64,000 nucleotides of DNA from CADEFQ01 sp050249415 (lineage in GTDB: Bacteria; Pseudomonadota; Gammaproteobacteria; Steroidobacterales; Steroidobacteraceae): NCBI GenBank assembly GCA_050249415.1, contig JBFWQO010000007.1, forward strand, positions 124,001-188,000. Reading direction: 5' to 3'. The first letter of the stretch is position 1; each line of letters begins with the position of its first letter. The position numbers were made by a program, and so were the translations under genes. Positions 49,856-57,083 of this stretch are shown in pieces. The notes under the pieces are model-generated. The model had not been told where the DNA came from. It did not search any database and saw nothing but the letters and a program-made list of their open reading frames with translations.

Positions 49856-51541
49856 ATGGCATCGCGCTACCGCGCGCTCGCGGTGTATTCGCTGCTGCTC
49901 GCGATCGTCGCCGGCGCATGGCTCGGCTTCGGCTTCGCCGCCGAACACGGGTTCCCCTCGCCCTGGGTCGCCGTCGCCGCGATCGGGGCCCTGCTCCTCA
50001 TCTGGAAATTCGGCGTGCCGGTGCCACGCATCGGCCTGTCGTCGATGGAGCGCGTGCCGCAGGTCGCACTGATCCTCGTCACGAGCGCGCCGGTTGCAGC
50101 CGCGCTGTGTGGTGCCGCGGCATTCCTGTGGCCCCTGCTGAGCCGCAGCTACAGCCACGGCTCGCCGAGGGCAGCGATCGTGCGCGCCGTGCACAACGGT
50201 GCCATGGACACCCTGATGATCCTCGCCGCGAGTACCGCGTACCAGGCGCTCGGCGGCCGCCATCCGCTCGGCTCGCCGACGCTCGCCGACCTGTTGCCGC
50301 TCGCCGCGATGGCGCTCGTCGCCCAGGCGGTCAACGTGGTGCTGCTCGCGACCTGGTTTCGCCTGGACAATCGCGATGTCGGTCGCATCATCCGGCCGGT
50401 CTATTCGCTCATCGACTTCCTGTTCGTCCCGGCCGGCGTGCTGGCGGCCGTGCTGTACACGACGGCGGAACCCGTGACCTTCGCGCTCTTTGCGGTCGTG
50501 ATGGCGGTGTTCGTGCTGAGCTTCGGCGGGATCGCCGGATCCCTCGCGGCGGCCGATGCCGATCCGAGCCCGCTCGATGATCTCGGCGAGCGCATCCTCG
50601 CCGAGGCGCGCGGGCTCTTTCGATTCGACGAGTTCGCGCTCGTGCTCGTCGACCACGAACAGCGTGCGCTCGACCAGCGCATACACGACCGTCGCGGCGA
50701 GCGCCTGGCGTCCCGGGTCGCGCCGATCGATGCCGGCCTCTGCGGCTGGGTCGTCACGGAGGGGCGCGCGCTCCTCGTCGAGCAATGGGCGCGCGCTCCC
50801 GCAGCGCTGCGGGAGCGTGCCGAAGCTGCCGACACGTCGGCCGGTTCGCTGATCATCACGCCGCTGCTCGATGGCAGCCGGGTCGCCGGGCTGCTCTGCG
50901 TGCGCGATGATCGCCCCGGCGCCTACTCGGACGCCGACCTGCACCTGATGCAGGGTCTCGCGAGCCGGTACGCACCGGCCATCGCGGGCGTGCGCGCGAC
51001 GCTGCACCGCGAACAGCTGATCACCGCGCTCGGCGTACGCAGCCGCGAGTTCGAGCGCGAGGCGCAGGAAGACCCGCTCACCGGCATCGCGAACCGCCGT
51101 GCGTTCAGCCGACGCCTCGGCGCGGAGATCGAACTGTCGCGAGTCAGCGGGCGGCCGCTGACTCTCGCAGTCGCCGACCTCGACCACTTCAAGCACATCA
51201 ACGATGCGCTCGGGCACCTGGTCGGCGACGAGGTGCTGCGACGGTGCGCCGCGCTGATGCGCGAACAGCTGCGGCCCGCCGATCTTCCTGCGCGCACCGG
51301 CGGGGAGGAATTCGCGATCGTCCTGCCGGGTATGGAGCACGCCGAGGCGCTCGTACTGTGTGAACGCCTGCGCTACTCGATCGGCAACCACGACTGGCGA
51401 AAACTGCACCCCGACCTCGCGGTCACGCTGAGCATCGGAGTCGCGCAGTGGAACGGCACCGCGGGTGCCGATGAGCTGATGCACGCGGCGGATACGCGCC
51501 TCTACAGTGCCAAGCACGCCGGCCGGAACAGGGTGGCCTGA
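49856..51541 (+). CDS. Membrane GAF-GGDEF protein, probable diguanylate cyclase
   Basis: Probable c-di-GMP synthase. 561 residues: about six N-terminal membrane helices (ALAVYSLLLAIVAGAWLGF to VTFALFAVVMAVFVLSFGG), a GAF-like sensor at about 240-390 (GERILAEARGLFRFDEFALV, GLCGWVVTEGRALLVEQWA), then a GGDEF domain with EDPLTGIANRRAFSRRL, VADLDHFKHINDALGHLVGDEVL and the active loop ARTGGEEFAIVLPG. GGEEF is an active-type signature. No RxxD inhibitory site is seen at the usual place upstream of the loop (RPADL precedes it). ATG 49856 has GGGGAGGG upstream. Confidence 0.95.
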   Translation: MASRYRALAVYSLLLAIVAGAWLGFGFAAEHGFPSPWVAVAAIGALLLIWKFGVPVPRIGLSSMERVPQVALILVTSAPVAAALCGAAAFLWPLLSRSYSHGSPRAAIVRAVHNGAMDTLMILAASTAYQALGGRHPLGSPTLADLLPLAAMALVAQAVNVVLLATWFRLDNRDVGRIIRPVYSLIDFLFVPAGVLAAVLYTTAEPVTFALFAVVMAVFVLSFGGIAGSLAAADADPSPLDDLGERILAEARGLFRFDEFALVLVDHEQRALDQRIHDRRGERLASRVAPIDAGLCGWVVTEGRALLVEQWARAPAALRERAEAADTSAGSLIITPLLDGSRVAGLLCVRDDRPGAYSDADLHLMQGLASRYAPAIAGVRATLHREQLITALGVRSREFEREAQEDPLTGIANRRAFSRRLGAEIELSRVSGRPLTLAVADLDHFKHINDALGHLVGDEVLRRCAALMREQLRPADLPARTGGEEFAIVLPGMEHAEALVLCERLRYSIGNHDWRKLHPDLAVTLSIGVAQWNGTAGADELMHAADTRLYSAKHAGRNRVA

Positions 51542-51567
51542 CGCGGCGCGCAGGGTCGCGCGCCGCG
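51542..51567. terminator. GC-rich hairpin between convergent GGDEF and crp genes
   Basis: A 9-bp perfect stem (51542-51550 with 51559-51567) and 8-nt loop directly after the GGDEF stop and just before the crp stop on the other strand. No T-run follows, so it is a possible bidirectional terminator only. Confidence 0.45.
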
Positions 51568-51574
51568 ACCCGGG

Positions 51575-52321
51575 TCATTCGTCGTCGTCGTCCTCATCGT
51601 CGTCATCGTCATCGATCGGGCGCGCCCTGACGGGCGAAGCCCCGCCCTTGACGGGTACCACGACGGGTCGCGTCTTCATCTTCGGACGCGCATTGAACAC
51701 GACGATCGTCTTGCCCGTGGCACGCAGCAGGCCCTGGTCCTCGAGCACCTTCAGGACGCGGCCCGCCATCTCGCGCGAGCAACCGACGAGCCGGGAGAGT
51801 TCCTGGCGGCTCACCTTGATCTGCATGCCCTCGGGATGGGTCATCGCGTCCGGCTCGCCGCACAGGTCCATGATCGCGTGCGCGACCCGGCCGGTGACAT
51901 CGACGAACGCCAGGTCGCCGAGCTTGCGGTTCGTGCGGTCGAGGCGCGTGGCGAGCTGCGTCGCGAGCTCGAACACGAGGCCGGGGCTCTCCGCCGCGAT
52001 CTGGCGGAAGCGCGGGTAGGTCATTTCCGCGAGCTCGCAGGAGTTGCGTGTGCGCACCCAGGCGCTGCGGGTCGGCGTTTCGTGGAACAGGCCCATCTCG
52101 CCGAAGAACTGTCCCTTGTTGAGGTAGGCGAGCACCATCTCGTTGCCCTCCTCGTCCTCGATCATCACTTCGACCGAGCCGCTGATGATGTAGTACAGGA
52201 CATCCGGCAGATCGCCCGCGTGGATGATCACGGTCTTCGACGGCACCGTGCGGATGCGGCAATAGCTCAGGAAGCGATTGATCGCAGGAATGTCACTCAA
52301 CGGCTTGGCGTTTTCTTCCAT
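51575..52321 (-). CDS. crp: CRP/Vfr-type cAMP-responsive regulator with acidic C-terminal tail
   Basis: Global transcription factor of the CRP family, closest to Pseudomonas Vfr. 248 residues. The cyclic-nucleotide domain keeps cAMP-pocket residues FFGEMGLF (Glu75) and RSAWVR (Arg85, Ser86); the long C-helix has LDRTNRKLGDLAF, with Asn131 where E. coli CRP has Ser128. The HTH at 171-190 (SRQELSRLVGCSREMAGRVL) matches CRP/Vfr recognition helices, so CRP-like sites are expected. Odd: residues 214-248 are an extra tail ending in 12 Asp/Glu residues. ATG 52321 has GGGGGAG 3 nt upstream. Confidence 0.94.
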   Translation of the reverse strand: MEENAKPLSDIPAINRFLSYCRIRTVPSKTVIIHAGDLPDVLYYIISGSVEVMIEDEEGNEMVLAYLNKGQFFGEMGLFHETPTRSAWVRTRNSCELAEMTYPRFRQIAAESPGLVFELATQLATRLDRTNRKLGDLAFVDVTGRVAHAIMDLCGEPDAMTHPEGMQIKVSRQELSRLVGCSREMAGRVLKVLEDQGLLRATGKTIVVFNARPKMKTRPVVVPVKGGASPVRARPIDDDDDDEDDDDE

Positions 52322-52374
52322 AGTCTCCCCCGGACGCGTTGCCCGCCGCAGGCTTTGTATTACATATCTCGGCC

Positions 52375-52395
52375 CGGCCGCAAGTTTCGCGGCCG
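52375..52395 (-). terminator. Hairpin after coq7
   Basis: Perfect 7-bp GC stem (52375-52381 with 52389-52395) and 7-nt loop, about 10 nt past the coq7 stop. There is no U-tract; the A+T-rich TATGTAATAC that follows on the minus strand may instead belong to a crp promoter. Confidence 0.35.
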
Positions 52396-52404
52396 TGGCG
52401 AGCG

Positions 52405-53043
52405 TCAGATCCAGTACGCGGTGCGTGTCATCACACGCGATGCGCGTCGCATGACGGCGCGCACGGGCGCCGGCAATTCGACGCCGCCCTCGCGCAGCGC
52501 GCGCGCGCCGTGCCGCACTTCGTCGGCACGCATCGCCTCGAGGATCGCGCGACTGCGCGCGTCGTCCGCGGGCAGGCGTTCGAGGTGATCGGTGAGATGC
52601 GACTCGACCTGTCGCTCGGTTTCCGCCACGAAGCCGAGGCTCACCCGATCGCTCACCGCGGCGGCGACGGCGCCGATCGCAAACGAGCCGGCGTACCAGA
52701 ACGGATTCAGCAGACTCGGGCGCGAGTCGAGTTCATCGAGACGCTGCTCGCACCACGCGAGGTGATCGGCTTCCTCGCGTGCGGCTTCGAGCAGCCAGTC
52801 GCGCGTCGCCGCATCGCGTGCGACGAGTGCCTGGCCATGGTAGAGCGCCTGGGCCGCGACCTCGCCGGCATGGTTGACCCGCATCAGCCGCCCGGCGAGC
52901 GCCCGGTCCCCGGGCTGCGGCCCGGCCTGTGGGTCGTGGGTGGCCGTGGGCAGGGGACGGGAGGGCCGCGGATGCGCAAAAAGTGCCCGCAGGGCGCGGT
53001 CGGCGGCGGACAGCAGGGTGTCGAGGGGGGTCGCAGGCGTCAT
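52405..53043 (-). CDS. coq7: Coq7, 3-demethoxyubiquinol hydroxylase
   Basis: Di-iron monooxygenase for C6 hydroxylation in ubiquinone synthesis; it replaces UbiF in many gammaproteobacteria. 212 residues. Iron ligands: RVNHAGEVAAQALYHGQ (E-x6-Y-H-type), EEADHLAWCEQRLDEL, then ETERQVESHLTDHLE and ADEVRHGARA. Start ATG 53043 (MTPATPLDTLL) by similarity; ATG 53055 is in frame and adds four residues. It is consistent with the ubiH and ubiI genes further along. Confidence 0.94.
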   Translation of the reverse strand: MTPATPLDTLLSAADRALRALFAHPRPSRPLPTATHDPQAGPQPGDRALAGRLMRVNHAGEVAAQALYHGQALVARDAATRDWLLEAAREEADHLAWCEQRLDELDSRPSLLNPFWYAGSFAIGAVAAAVSDRVSLGFVAETERQVESHLTDHLERLPADDARSRAILEAMRADEVRHGARALREGGVELPAPVRAVMRRASRVMTRTAYWI

Positions 53044-53089
53044 TCCGGGCGCCATTATAAAGAGGGCGCACCGGCCGTCCGCGCTCGTT

Positions 53090-53118
53090 TTGCAAAGCGG
53101 AGACCGCTTGAGTACACT
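53090..53118 (+). promoter_or_regulatory. Sigma70-type promoter for rplM-rpsI
   Basis: TTGCAA (53090-53095), a 17-nt spacer and TACACT (53113-53118), about 60 nt before the rplM start. Position and spacing fit a strong ribosomal-protein promoter. The leader after it contains a CGGGCCTTTTTCGGGCC-type repeat that might fold. Confidence 0.6.
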
Positions 53119-53179
53119 TTCGGGCCTTTTTCGGGCCTGCCGGCTTCCTGCCGCGCCCGGGCGGTTGGAGATCCTTGAA

Positions 53180-53608
53180 ATGACTACGGTTTTTGCCAAG
53201 CCTGCGGAGGTCCGCGGCGACTGGTTCCTGATCGACGCCGAGGGCAAGACCCTGGGAAGGCTCGCGACCCAGCTCGCGCATCGTCTGAAGGGCAAGCACA
53301 AGGCCAATTACAGCCCGCACGTCGACATGGGCGACCACCTGGTCGTCGTCAACGCGGAGAAGGTGCGCGTCACCGGGAACAAGCTGGCAGACAAGATTTA
53401 CTACCACCACACGGGCTACATCGGCGGCATCAAGTCGATCGGCCTCGAGAAGCTCCTGAAGGAGCATCCCGAGCGCGTGATCGAGATCGCCGTCAAGGGC
53501 ATGCTGCCGAAGAACACCCTCGGCCGGAACATGTTCAGGAAGCTGCACGTGTTCGCGGGCGGCAAGCACCCGCACACCGCGCAACAGCCGAAGCCGCTCG
53601 AGATCTGA
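53180..53608 (+). CDS. rplM: 50S ribosomal protein L13
   Basis: Early-assembly large-subunit protein uL13. 142 residues; MTTVFAKPAEVRGDWFLIDA at the start, LGRLATQLAHRLKGKHKANYSPH, NKLADKIYYHHTGYIGG, AVKGMLPKNTLGRNMF. ATG 53180 has GGAG 9 nt upstream. It is followed 13 nt later by rpsI, the universal pair. Confidence 0.99.
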   Translation: MTTVFAKPAEVRGDWFLIDAEGKTLGRLATQLAHRLKGKHKANYSPHVDMGDHLVVVNAEKVRVTGNKLADKIYYHHTGYIGGIKSIGLEKLLKEHPERVIEIAVKGMLPKNTLGRNMFRKLHVFAGGKHPHTAQQPKPLEI

Positions 53609-53621
53609 GGAAGCAACGACA

Positions 53622-54014
53622 ATGCCCGCCACGCAGAATTACGGCACCGGCCGCCGCAAGACCGCCACCGCCCGCGTCTACCTGAAGCCCGGCACGGGCC
53701 TCATCACCGTCAACGCGCGACCGATCGACGAATTCTTCGGCCGCGAGACCGGCCGCATGATCGTCCGCCAGCCGCTCGAAGTCGTGCAGCTCACGGGGAA
53801 GTTCGACGTGCAGGCGCACGTGTCGGGCGGCGGCATCACCGGCCAGGCCGGTGCGATCCGCCACGGCATCACCCGTGCGCTGATCGAATACGACGAAACA
53901 CTGCGCAAGCCGCTGCGCGCCGCCGGGTTCGTCACGCGCGACGCGCGCGAGGTCGAACGCAAGAAGGTCGGCCGCCGCAAGGCCCGCCGCGGTCCGCAGT
54001 ACTCGAAGCGCTAA
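53622..54014 (+). CDS. rpsI: 30S ribosomal protein S9
   Basis: Small-subunit protein uS9 whose C-terminal arm reaches the P-site tRNA. 130 residues; NYGTGRRKTATARVYLKPG, GGGITGQAGAIRHGITRAL and the invariant C-terminal end RRGPQYSKR. SD GAGGAAG upstream. Co-transcribed with rplM and likely with tRNA-Gln 21 nt downstream. Confidence 0.99.
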   Translation: MPATQNYGTGRRKTATARVYLKPGTGLITVNARPIDEFFGRETGRMIVRQPLEVVQLTGKFDVQAHVSGGGITGQAGAIRHGITRALIEYDETLRKPLRAAGFVTRDAREVERKKVGRRKARRGPQYSKR

Positions 54015-54035
54015 GCGCCGCTGCGCTGTCGATCT

Positions 54036-54109
54036 TGGGGGATCGTCTAGCGGTAGGACAACGGACTCTGACTCCGTTTACCTAGGTTCGAATCCTAGTC
54101 CCCCAGCCA
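54036..54109 (+). tRNA. tRNA-Gln (anticodon CUG)
   Basis: A 74-nt cloverleaf: acceptor 54036-54042 pairs with 54099-54105 (7 bp), anticodon stem ACGGA/TCCGT with CTG at 54068-54070, T-arm CTAGG-TTCGAAT-CCTAG, discriminator G106 and an encoded CCA at 54107-54109. Anticodon CUG reads CAG, so glutamine. It directly follows rpsI. Its last 18 nt are duplicated downstream. Confidence 0.96.
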
Positions 54110-54176
54110 ATGCAAAGGGCCCGTCGCGAGACGGGCCCTTTGTCGTTGCGGGGACTGATTCGAACCGTGGGTTCGA
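54092..54176 (+). repeat. 85-bp direct repeat, copy 1 (tRNA-Gln 3-prime end plus terminator)
   Basis: Identical to 54267-54351. It covers the tRNA 3-prime acceptor and T-arm half, CCA, a terminator hairpin, and a short palindrome TTCGAACC-GT-GGGTTCGA. The period between copies is 175 bp; the 90-bp spacer 54177-54266 is GC-rich, with its own small inverted repeats and no gene. Confidence 0.9.
54114..54141 (+). terminator. Terminator hairpin after tRNA-Gln
   Basis: Perfect 12-bp stem (54114-54125 with 54130-54141), GCGA loop, A-rich on the 5-prime side and TTTGTCGTT on the 3-prime side: a Rho-independent terminator for rplM-rpsI-tRNA. Confidence 0.85.
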
Positions 54177-54266
54177 AGCGCCGCGCCGTGCGCGGCGCGC
54201 CGGCGATGATCGGCAGCGCACACTCATCGCCGGGCCCGCAGGGCCGAGGCGCGCAAGCGCCGAGCC

Positions 54267-54351
54267 ATCCTAGTCCCCCAGCCAATGCAAAGGGCCCGTC
54301 GCGAGACGGGCCCTTTGTCGTTGCGGGGACTGATTCGAACCGTGGGTTCGA
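54267..54351 (+). repeat. 85-bp direct repeat, copy 2 (orphan tRNA-Gln 3-prime end)
   Basis: Exact second copy of 54092-54176 without the 5-prime tRNA part, so it cannot make a tRNA. The remainder of the gene-free stretch 54110-54435 holds only these repeats, the spacer and a putative promoter. Confidence 0.9.
54289..54316 (+). terminator. Second copy of the terminator hairpin
   Basis: Same 12-bp stem and GCGA loop as at 54114, carried by the duplication. Confidence 0.8.
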
Positions 54352-54362
54352 CCTCGCGGCCT

Positions 54363-54392
54363 TTGTGGCCGCGGCAGGTTTGCCGCTATATT
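54363..54392 (+). promoter_or_regulatory. Possible promoter for the DUF4136 lipoprotein gene
   Basis: TTGTGG (54363-54368), 18-nt spacer, TATATT (54387-54392), 44 nt before ATG 54436. It lies just after the second terminator copy, where a new transcript must begin. Confidence 0.4.
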
Positions 54393-54435
54393 CGTGCCGG
54401 GCGCTGCCTGCCCTGCACAGGATTCGGGAGTGACC

Positions 54436-55032
54436 ATGAGTCAGTTTGCGTTCGCACGCCGGGTCACAGCGTTCACATTGTTCTTGTTCGTCGCAGGCTG
54501 CGCGTCGGGGCCCGAGGTGCGGGTCACCGCCGATCCGGCCGCCAACCTCGCCGCGTACCGCACGTTCAACTACGTGAGCCCGCTCGGAACGGATCGCGAG
54601 GGCTACGAGTCGATCGTGTCCACGGCGCTGAAAGAGGCGACCACTGCGGAACTCACGCGCCGCGGTTACCGGCTCGCAGGCGAGCCCGACTTCCTCGTGA
54701 ATTTCGGCGCCCGCCTCGACGACAGGCTGCGGGTCACGAAGACGCCGGTGGCGGGGCCTCGCCTCGGCTATTACGGCTACCGCTGGGGCTTCTACGATCC
54801 GTGGTACGGCTACAACGATGTCGATGTCGACCAGTACACCGAGGGCACCGTGAACATCGATATCGTGGATGCGGGCGCGAAGCGCCTCGTGTGGGAAACC
54901 GTCGCGGTGGGCCGCGTGACCGAGAAGACGATGAAGGACGTGCCTGGCGCGATCCGCAAGCTCGTGCCGCAGATGCTCGCGACCTTGCCGTCCGCGGGGG
55001 GTGGCGCTGCGCCGGAGCCGCCGGCGCACTGA
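54436..55032 (+). CDS. DUF4136-family lipoprotein
   Basis: Envelope lipoprotein of unknown function, 198 residues. The signal TAFTLFLFVAGC ends in a lipobox (V-A-G-C) at about residue 22. The DUF4136 fold is visible: AAYRTFNYVSPLG, ALKEATTAELTRRGYRLAGEPDFLVNF, a Tyr/Trp-rich loop (YYGYRWGFYDPWYGYNDV), GTVNIDIVDAGAKRLVWE, and VPGAIRKLVPQMLATLP. GGGAG lies 7 nt before ATG 54436. Confidence 0.9.
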   Translation: MSQFAFARRVTAFTLFLFVAGCASGPEVRVTADPAANLAAYRTFNYVSPLGTDREGYESIVSTALKEATTAELTRRGYRLAGEPDFLVNFGARLDDRLRVTKTPVAGPRLGYYGYRWGFYDPWYGYNDVDVDQYTEGTVNIDIVDAGAKRLVWETVAVGRVTEKTMKDVPGAIRKLVPQMLATLPSAGGGAAPEPPAH

Positions 55033-55065
55033 GTCGCGACGGGCTGCGCGATCCCGGGGCAGTCG

Positions 55066-55722
55066 TCAGATGGTGTTCACCCCCGCGTCGTTGCCGACGA
55101 TGAGCAGGTCGGCCGGTCGCTGCGCGAACAACCCCACGGTGACGACGCCGGCGATCTGGTTCAGGTCGCGCTCGAGGCTCGGGGGATCGAGGATCTCGAG
55201 CCCGTGCACGTCGAGGATCTGGTTGCCGTTGTCGGTCACGCAATTCTCCCGCCACACGGGTTGTCCGCCACGAGCGACGATCTCGCGCGCCACGTAGGAG
55301 CGGGCCATCGGGATCACCTCGATCGGCAGCGGGAAGTGGCCGAGTACCGGGACGAGCTTGCTGTCGTCCACGATGCAGACGAACCGCTTCGATGCCGCCG
55401 CGACGATCTTCTCGCGGGTGAGGGCGGCCCCGCCCCCCTTCACGAGGTAACGGCCGCGCGTCGCTTCGTCCGCTCCGTCGACGTAGAGGTCGAGGGTGCC
55501 GGTGTGGTTCAGGTCCATCACTTCGATGCCGAGCGCCTCGAGGCGGGCGGTCGATGCGCTCGAGCTCGAGACCGCCCCGCGAATCTCATCACGCATGCGG
55601 GCGAGGCCGTCGATGAAGAAATTCACGGTCGATCCGGTGCCGACGCCGACGATCGACCCGCGCGTGACGTGCGTGAGAGCCGCCTCCGCGGCCCTTTGTT
55701 TTCCGGTATTTCCTGCATTCAT
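55066..55722 (-). CDS. rpiA: Ribose-5-phosphate isomerase A
   Basis: Interconverts ribose-5-P and ribulose-5-P. 218 residues. GVGTGSTVNFFIDGL, the substrate-loop Asp pair in DLYVDGADEATRGRYLVKGGGAALTREK (two motifs joined) and DDSKLVPVLGHFPLPIEVIP are diagnostic. Start ATG 55722 (MNAGNTGKQ) with GGAG upstream; frame extension further upstream crosses a hairpin and is excluded. Confidence 0.97.
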   Translation of the reverse strand: MNAGNTGKQRAAEAALTHVTRGSIVGVGTGSTVNFFIDGLARMRDEIRGAVSSSSASTARLEALGIEVMDLNHTGTLDLYVDGADEATRGRYLVKGGGAALTREKIVAAASKRFVCIVDDSKLVPVLGHFPLPIEVIPMARSYVAREIVARGGQPVWRENCVTDNGNQILDVHGLEILDPPSLERDLNQIAGVVTVGLFAQRPADLLIVGNDAGVNTI

Positions 55723-55755
55723 CACGGTACCCGCTCCACGACGCCAGCCCCGGAA

Positions 55756-55788
55756 ACGACTGTGCCCGCTTGCGCGGGCACCAGTCGT
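55756..55788. repeat. Hairpin of REP-like appearance upstream of rpiA
   Basis: Stem of 6+8 bp with one bulged C: 55756-55761 pairs with 55783-55788 and 55762-55769 with 55774-55781, with a TTGC loop. The CCCGC-loop-GCGGG core is like common proteobacterial REP-type elements. It could terminate the peptide gene at 55850 on the minus strand. Confidence 0.5.
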
Positions 55789-55849
55789 GGATCTTTCGAA
55801 GCCGGCGAGCGAGGAAGGTCTTTCCACGCCCGCCGAAGGTGTAAAGGCC

Positions 55850-55900
55850 TTACTTCTTCTTCGCAGCTTTCTTCTTGGCCTTCTTCTTGGCTTTCGCCAT
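55850..55900 (-). CDS. 16-residue Lys/Ala-rich micropeptide
   Basis: MAKAKKKAKKKAAKKK, then TAA. Despite its length it has full expression signals: AGGAG 6 nt before the ATG and a sigma70-like promoter about 30 nt further up. The product would be a poly-cationic helix similar to tails of histone H1-like or AlgP-like proteins and could bind DNA or RNA (inference). It lies alone between rpiA and the EVE gene. It could also be the remnant or leader of something longer, but both the start and the stop are clean. Confidence 0.55.
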   Translation of the reverse strand: MAKAKKKAKKKAAKKK

Positions 55901-55931
55901 GAGAGTCTCCTGTTGGGTTAGTCCGGGGTCG

Positions 55932-55959
55932 AGTATATACACGCCGATTCAAATTACAA
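55932..55959 (-). promoter_or_regulatory. Promoter for the micropeptide gene
   Basis: On the minus strand TTGTAA (55959-55954), a 16-nt spacer and TATACT (55937-55932), in a stretch that is strikingly A+T-rich for this genome. The expected leader to ATG 55900 is about 25 nt and contains the AGGAG. Confidence 0.5.
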
Positions 55960-56013
55960 GCAAGAGTGCTTGCATCGGCGCGCGTGATCTGCATCACGTT
56001 CGAGGTCCGCATG

Positions 56014-56478
56014 TCACTCGAGCGTGAGGATGAAGTCGAAGTGCGCCTCGCTGACCGGCATCACCGACAGGCGACTGCCCCTCTCGAGGAGCGGGAGCTG
56101 CGACAGTTCGCGCGTCGCGTGGGCACGCAGTTCGGTGAGCGTGATCACGCGTCGCAGCCGCCGCTCGAGTTGCACGTCGACCGCATACCAGCGCGGATTC
56201 GCGGCATCGCTGCCCTCGTCGTAGTGCCGGTGGCGACGATCGAACGCCGTCGGATCCGCGTACCCCGCGCGCACGACCCGCATCGTCGCGACGACACCAG
56301 GCACGTCGCAGCTCGAGTGATAGAGCAGCGCCCGGTCGCCCCTCGCGAACTCGTCGCGCAGCATGTTGCGCGCCTGGTAGTTGCGTACGCCGTCCCACAT
56401 CGTCGTGCGCTTCGGCGCGCGGGCCAGGTCGTCGACGCCGAAGGTCGTGGGTTCGGTCTTCATCAGCCAGTGCTTCAT
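56014..56478 (-). CDS. EVE-domain protein
   Basis: PUA-like EVE domain of 154 residues (thymocyte nuclear protein 1 family); such domains bind modified bases in DNA or RNA. Seen: KHWLMKTEPTTFGVDDL, WDGVRNYQARNMLRDEFARGDRALLYHSS, PGVVATMRVVRAGYADPTAF, WYAVDVQLERRL and SEAHFDFIL at the end. Start ATG 56478 has GGAG 6 nt upstream; ATG 56490 lacks one. ATGA overlap with the ygfA stop. Confidence 0.94.
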   Translation of the reverse strand: MKHWLMKTEPTTFGVDDLARAPKRTTMWDGVRNYQARNMLRDEFARGDRALLYHSSCDVPGVVATMRVVRAGYADPTAFDRRHRHYDEGSDAANPRWYAVDVQLERRLRRVITLTELRAHATRELSQLPLLERGSRLSVMPVSEAHFDFILTLE

Positions 56479-57065
56479 GCCGTACTCCATGGAAAGCGGG
56501 CGAGCCCCCGCTCGGTGATTACCGCGTCGAGCCGGACATCGTGACCGGCGGCGGGCAGGGTCCCGGCCTGCTGGCAGGCGAAGGCGACACCGATGAGGCG
56601 CGGTCGCGACAGCGCGCGGCGCCGCCGAAAGGCGAAGGCGCGATCGTAATAGCCGCCGCCCATGCCGAGTCGCACGCCCTGCGCATCGAAACCGACGAGC
56701 GGGACGAGCACGATGTCGAGGCGGGCGGGGTGCACCGTGCCGGCGGACCGGGGGGGCTCGATGATGCCGTAGCGGTTCGGTGCGCCGGCGCCGCTCACCT
56801 GCGCAAACACGAGTCGGCGGTGGCGATAGCTCGCAATGCGCGGCAGGTAGAGCCGCGCGCCACGCCGGGCGAGTGCCGCGAGGGCGGCGGACAGGTCGGG
56901 TTCTTCGGGCAGCGCCGCATAGGCCGCGATCCGGCGGCCGCGCGCCTGTGGCCCGATCGTGCGCACGACCTCGCGGGCAATCGCGCGCGAGAGGCGTTCG
57001 CGTTCGCGAGCGCCGAGTGCGCGCCGCCGCGCCCGCAGCGTGCTGCGAAGCACGCTACGGTTCAC
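56475..57065 (-). CDS. ygfA: 5-formyltetrahydrofolate cyclo-ligase
   Basis: Converts 5-formyl-THF to 5,10-methenyl-THF. 196 residues from GTG 57065 (NRSVLRSTLRARRRAL); the frame stays open further upstream but that part is 6S RNA. Motif VPLVGFDAQGVRLGMGGGYYDR is diagnostic (ATP and substrate loop; two adjoining blocks). The ssrS-ygfA order is conserved in many proteobacteria, and ygfA mRNA is usually made by read-through of 6S. Confidence 0.94.
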   Translation of the reverse strand: MNRSVLRSTLRARRRALGARERERLSRAIAREVVRTIGPQARGRRIAAYAALPEEPDLSAALAALARRGARLYLPRIASYRHRRLVFAQVSGAGAPNRYGIIEPPRSAGTVHPARLDIVLVPLVGFDAQGVRLGMGGGYYDRAFAFRRRRALSRPRLIGVAFACQQAGTLPAAGHDVRLDAVITERGLARFPWSTA

Positions 57066-57083
57066 GGGAAGAAGGGCGGGAGA

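Noticed and set aside
53041..53062. TATAAT hexamer on the minus strand just upstream of coq7
   Set aside because: No -35 partner at 16-18 nt and it would leave only about 4 nt of leader; recorded but not called.
54082..55029. 315-codon minus-strand frame running through the tRNA-Gln region into the DUF4136 gene
   Set aside because: It translates the complement of the tRNA, the duplicated terminator and the lipoprotein gene; the repeated segments give a repetitive false protein end.
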